Part shown: piece by piece, positions 62,139 through 64,000 of the stretch
How positions within the stretch are numbered: the first letter of the stretch is position 1
Layout: the number at the start of each line of letters is the position of its first letter
Assembly (NCBI RefSeq): GCF_027942865.1
Contig: NC_134528.1
Coordinates: forward strand, 7,745,586-7,809,585
Reading direction: 5' to 3'
Source: Odontesthes bonariensis
Lineage: Eukaryota > Chordata > Actinopteri > Atheriniformes > Atherinopsidae
DNA length: 64,000 bases
The notes under the pieces: generated by a model
What the model was told of the DNA's origin: nothing
The model's input: the letters and a program-made list of their open reading frames with translations, nothing else
The model's database searches: none
Translations under genes and position numbers: made by a program

Positions 62139-62617
62139 TGGTTTGATTCTCATGTGTGCTAAAGGCTAAAAATGACTTAGTTGAACGCTAGTCAGAGAAG
62201 TGTCAAAGGTTTATTACCGTTGTGTGTCGAATAGGTACAGAAGTTTATGTATTTTAATGTCGTTCCTCTTAGTGGTTGTATATAATATGGATAATTTTCC
62301 ATGATGACACTATTCGTTTAGATGCTAATTGAGTTATGATTGCTACATGTTGTAAAGTTGTGCTATTAGCTACAAGAGACTTAATAGCTCTATACGAAAC
62401 TTCCGTTTTTCCTCTCCTATCTCACTGCATCGTATCAGCTAAACACCATCTGCAACAAGAATTAGATTAATGTTAGCCAGCAATGTATTTTGGGAAAACT
62501 TTAGCCAGTTTAGCGTGGTAACGCTAGCTACACTTCTCTGATTTTGTGCACGTGTGTGTGTGAGTATTAATAACTCAGAATATTGATTTCTATCCACTGC
62601 CTGTAGATTATTTACTC

Positions 62618-63532
62618 ATGTCGGACAGGGGCAACGTGGAGTGGGTTGAAACAACCGAGGAAATTGTAGAAGCAGATGAGCGCTTCCCCATTAAAAATAA
62701 CTCTCCACCAGGTAACGACGAAAAAACACTCTGTATTTAAACCAGACAGATTAAATGTCTTCCCCTCCGTTTCTAAACCCGTTGTTGTTGTTCCTGTAGT
62801 GGCTCCGGCTTTGGAGCCAGCACAAACGTCAATCCAGAAGTTGCTGGGCACTTTGGGACAGGAGGAAAACCCAGAGGGTCAGAATGGCTTTTGTAAGCAA
62901 AACACTTTTCTTCTTCATCTACTTGCCTAATAAATGGTTAAATCTTGATTTATTTAGTAAGCTAAAACTGCTGAAGTCCTGAAATAAATACCTTCCCTTT
63001 CTATTCACACATCTCTCAACTTGAACAATGTGTTGCACGGTTGAACTGCTTCATTGCACATTCCATGCAATATTGTACTCACCCATATTGTAGTAGTACA
63101 ATTGTATGTGGATTTGTCCAACTTTGAAATGCACTCATTAGTATGTCATGTGCATTTATGTATTATTTTTTATATTCTTTTCAAAAGTCCTGACTAATAA
63201 AAGGCCTTACTATCTTGATAATTACCTTGTCATGCTGAAATATGTTGAAACGCATTCAATGTTTCAATTTCTTCATAATCCTTAAAATATCCCACTGCAG
63301 GGCACACCATTACTTTATGTGCATTCTAGTTAGATTATGACACATAAAGGTCTTGCTTGACTGTTACCGTTTTAAAAATTGTTTAACTGTCAGAAGGAAT
63401 TATGTTGATTCAGTGCCTCTAATGTTTCTAATGTCAAGAGAAGTAATGTCAATTTTTACAGCATTCCGGAATAACGGACAGAGCAAAGACGGCTTCCTAA
63501 AGCGCTGCAGCAATGCGCTCACTACATCCTGA
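62618..63532 (+). CDS. Small three-exon gene, 85-residue protein of unknown function
   Basis: I do not recognise this protein. The proposed coding exons are 62618-62711, 62800-62892 and 63462-63532. Donors are CCACCAG/GTAACG and GGCTTTT/GTAAGC; acceptors are TTCCTGTAG and TTTTTACAG. Every junction is phase 1 and the joined frame ends in TGA at 63530-63532. The start (ACTCATG) has a weak pyrimidine at -3 but opens an acidic N-terminus (SDRGNVEWVETTEEIVEADE). Exon 2 encodes a helical-looking TSIQKLLGTL. Exon 3 is basic and ends KRCSNALTTS. There is no signal peptide or membrane segment. An upstream untranslated exon is likely, because CTGTAG at 62601-62606 is a good acceptor. The protein might instead continue with different exons beyond the window. 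Confidence 0.55.
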
Positions 63533-64000
63533 CTGATTCATTTGATACCTTTGTCAGTTAACGCCAAGAGGGAAGAGCTCACATGTCTTGTCTGTTGCAA
63601 CAGATTTTGTAATACTGCTTATGAATGAAAGCTCTCTGTATTTGCAGAAATTAAGCACACGCAGCAGCTGCTAGTTGTGGGTTGCAACACTTTTTCTGTC
63701 ACTCTGATTTGATCTGCTATTAGTTGTGTACAGTTAACTTTGGCACGCGTCATATCTTTGCAGTTTAACGAGGACTCAAAGTCATTGTTTGTGGCGGTTG
63801 TTGATTGTTTGTTAAATGAAACACTTTTATTTGCCATTCAAACCTGGAAAACCAGAAGTTCAAACCACCACAGTTGCATCACAATTTTTTTTTTACTTGA
63901 ATTTAACATTCCCATGAGTCTTTGCATTAACCAGAAACTGTAACTGTCCTCAGTCAAAGTCCCCTCCTCTAGCTTCAACATGTTTACCTTGAACAGCACT
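63533..64000. other. No gene seen; possible 3' UTR
   Basis: Follows the proposed stop codon of the small plus-strand gene. I see no frame with protein-like features and no clear AATAAA within it, so the 3' end of that transcript may lie beyond the window. Confidence 0.4.

Noticed and set aside
1..64000. CRISPR arrays, operons or bacterial defence systems
   Set aside because: No regularly spaced repeats, no operon-like packing and no ribosome-binding sites; introns and repeats show vertebrate DNA.

Overview
The window looks like nuclear DNA of a ray-finned (teleost) fish. Coding sequence is sparse and split into short exons with GT-AG introns. The repeats are fish-type: a BEL/Pao LTR retrotransposon, L2/CR1/Rex1-like LINE, Tc1-like, Penelope-like and tRNA-headed SINE remnants. 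There is a nuclear tRNA-Gly(CCC) gene, and the one gene I can name is an FBXW10 (F-box/WD40) orthologue. The species cannot be named from the sequence.

Layout. About 1-25.2 kb is gene-poor, mostly AT-rich DNA in which I find no exon I can defend. It holds a decayed Penelope-like endonuclease fragment (19.67-20.12 kb) and a few compositionally distinct blocks that could be conserved non-coding elements. From 25.25 to 34.4 kb lies a cluster of mobile elements: a SINE-like repeat; a 7.6-kb BEL/Pao element with matching 5-bp target duplications, two in-frame stops in gag-pol and a shortened 5' LTR; and a Tc1-like remnant split by a 5'-truncated LINE. From 34.4 to 53.6 kb is more gene-poor DNA with a fish dispersed repeat, a CpG-richer block (36.8-38.4 kb), and CT/TA microsatellites at 41.2 kb.

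The gene-bearing part is 53.65-64 kb. A complete 12-coding-exon fbxw10 gene lies on the minus strand (CDS 53782-61194; every splice phase agrees; 901 residues). One of its introns uses a GC-AG splice pair, and two X-box (RFX-type) motifs lie just upstream of its start codon. A tRNA-Gly(CCC) gene (minus) follows at 61817-61887. Next come a divergent pair of ETS-type motifs and a small plus-strand gene that I reconstruct from three exons as an 85-residue protein of unknown function (62618-63532).

I saw no bacterial-type system, CRISPR array or gene cluster. The most useful observations are the gene models (GC-AG intron, twin X-boxes, the small new gene), the BEL element with unequal LTRs, the nested LINE-in-Tc1 insertion, and a perfect 16-bp inverted repeat in an fbxw10 intron.
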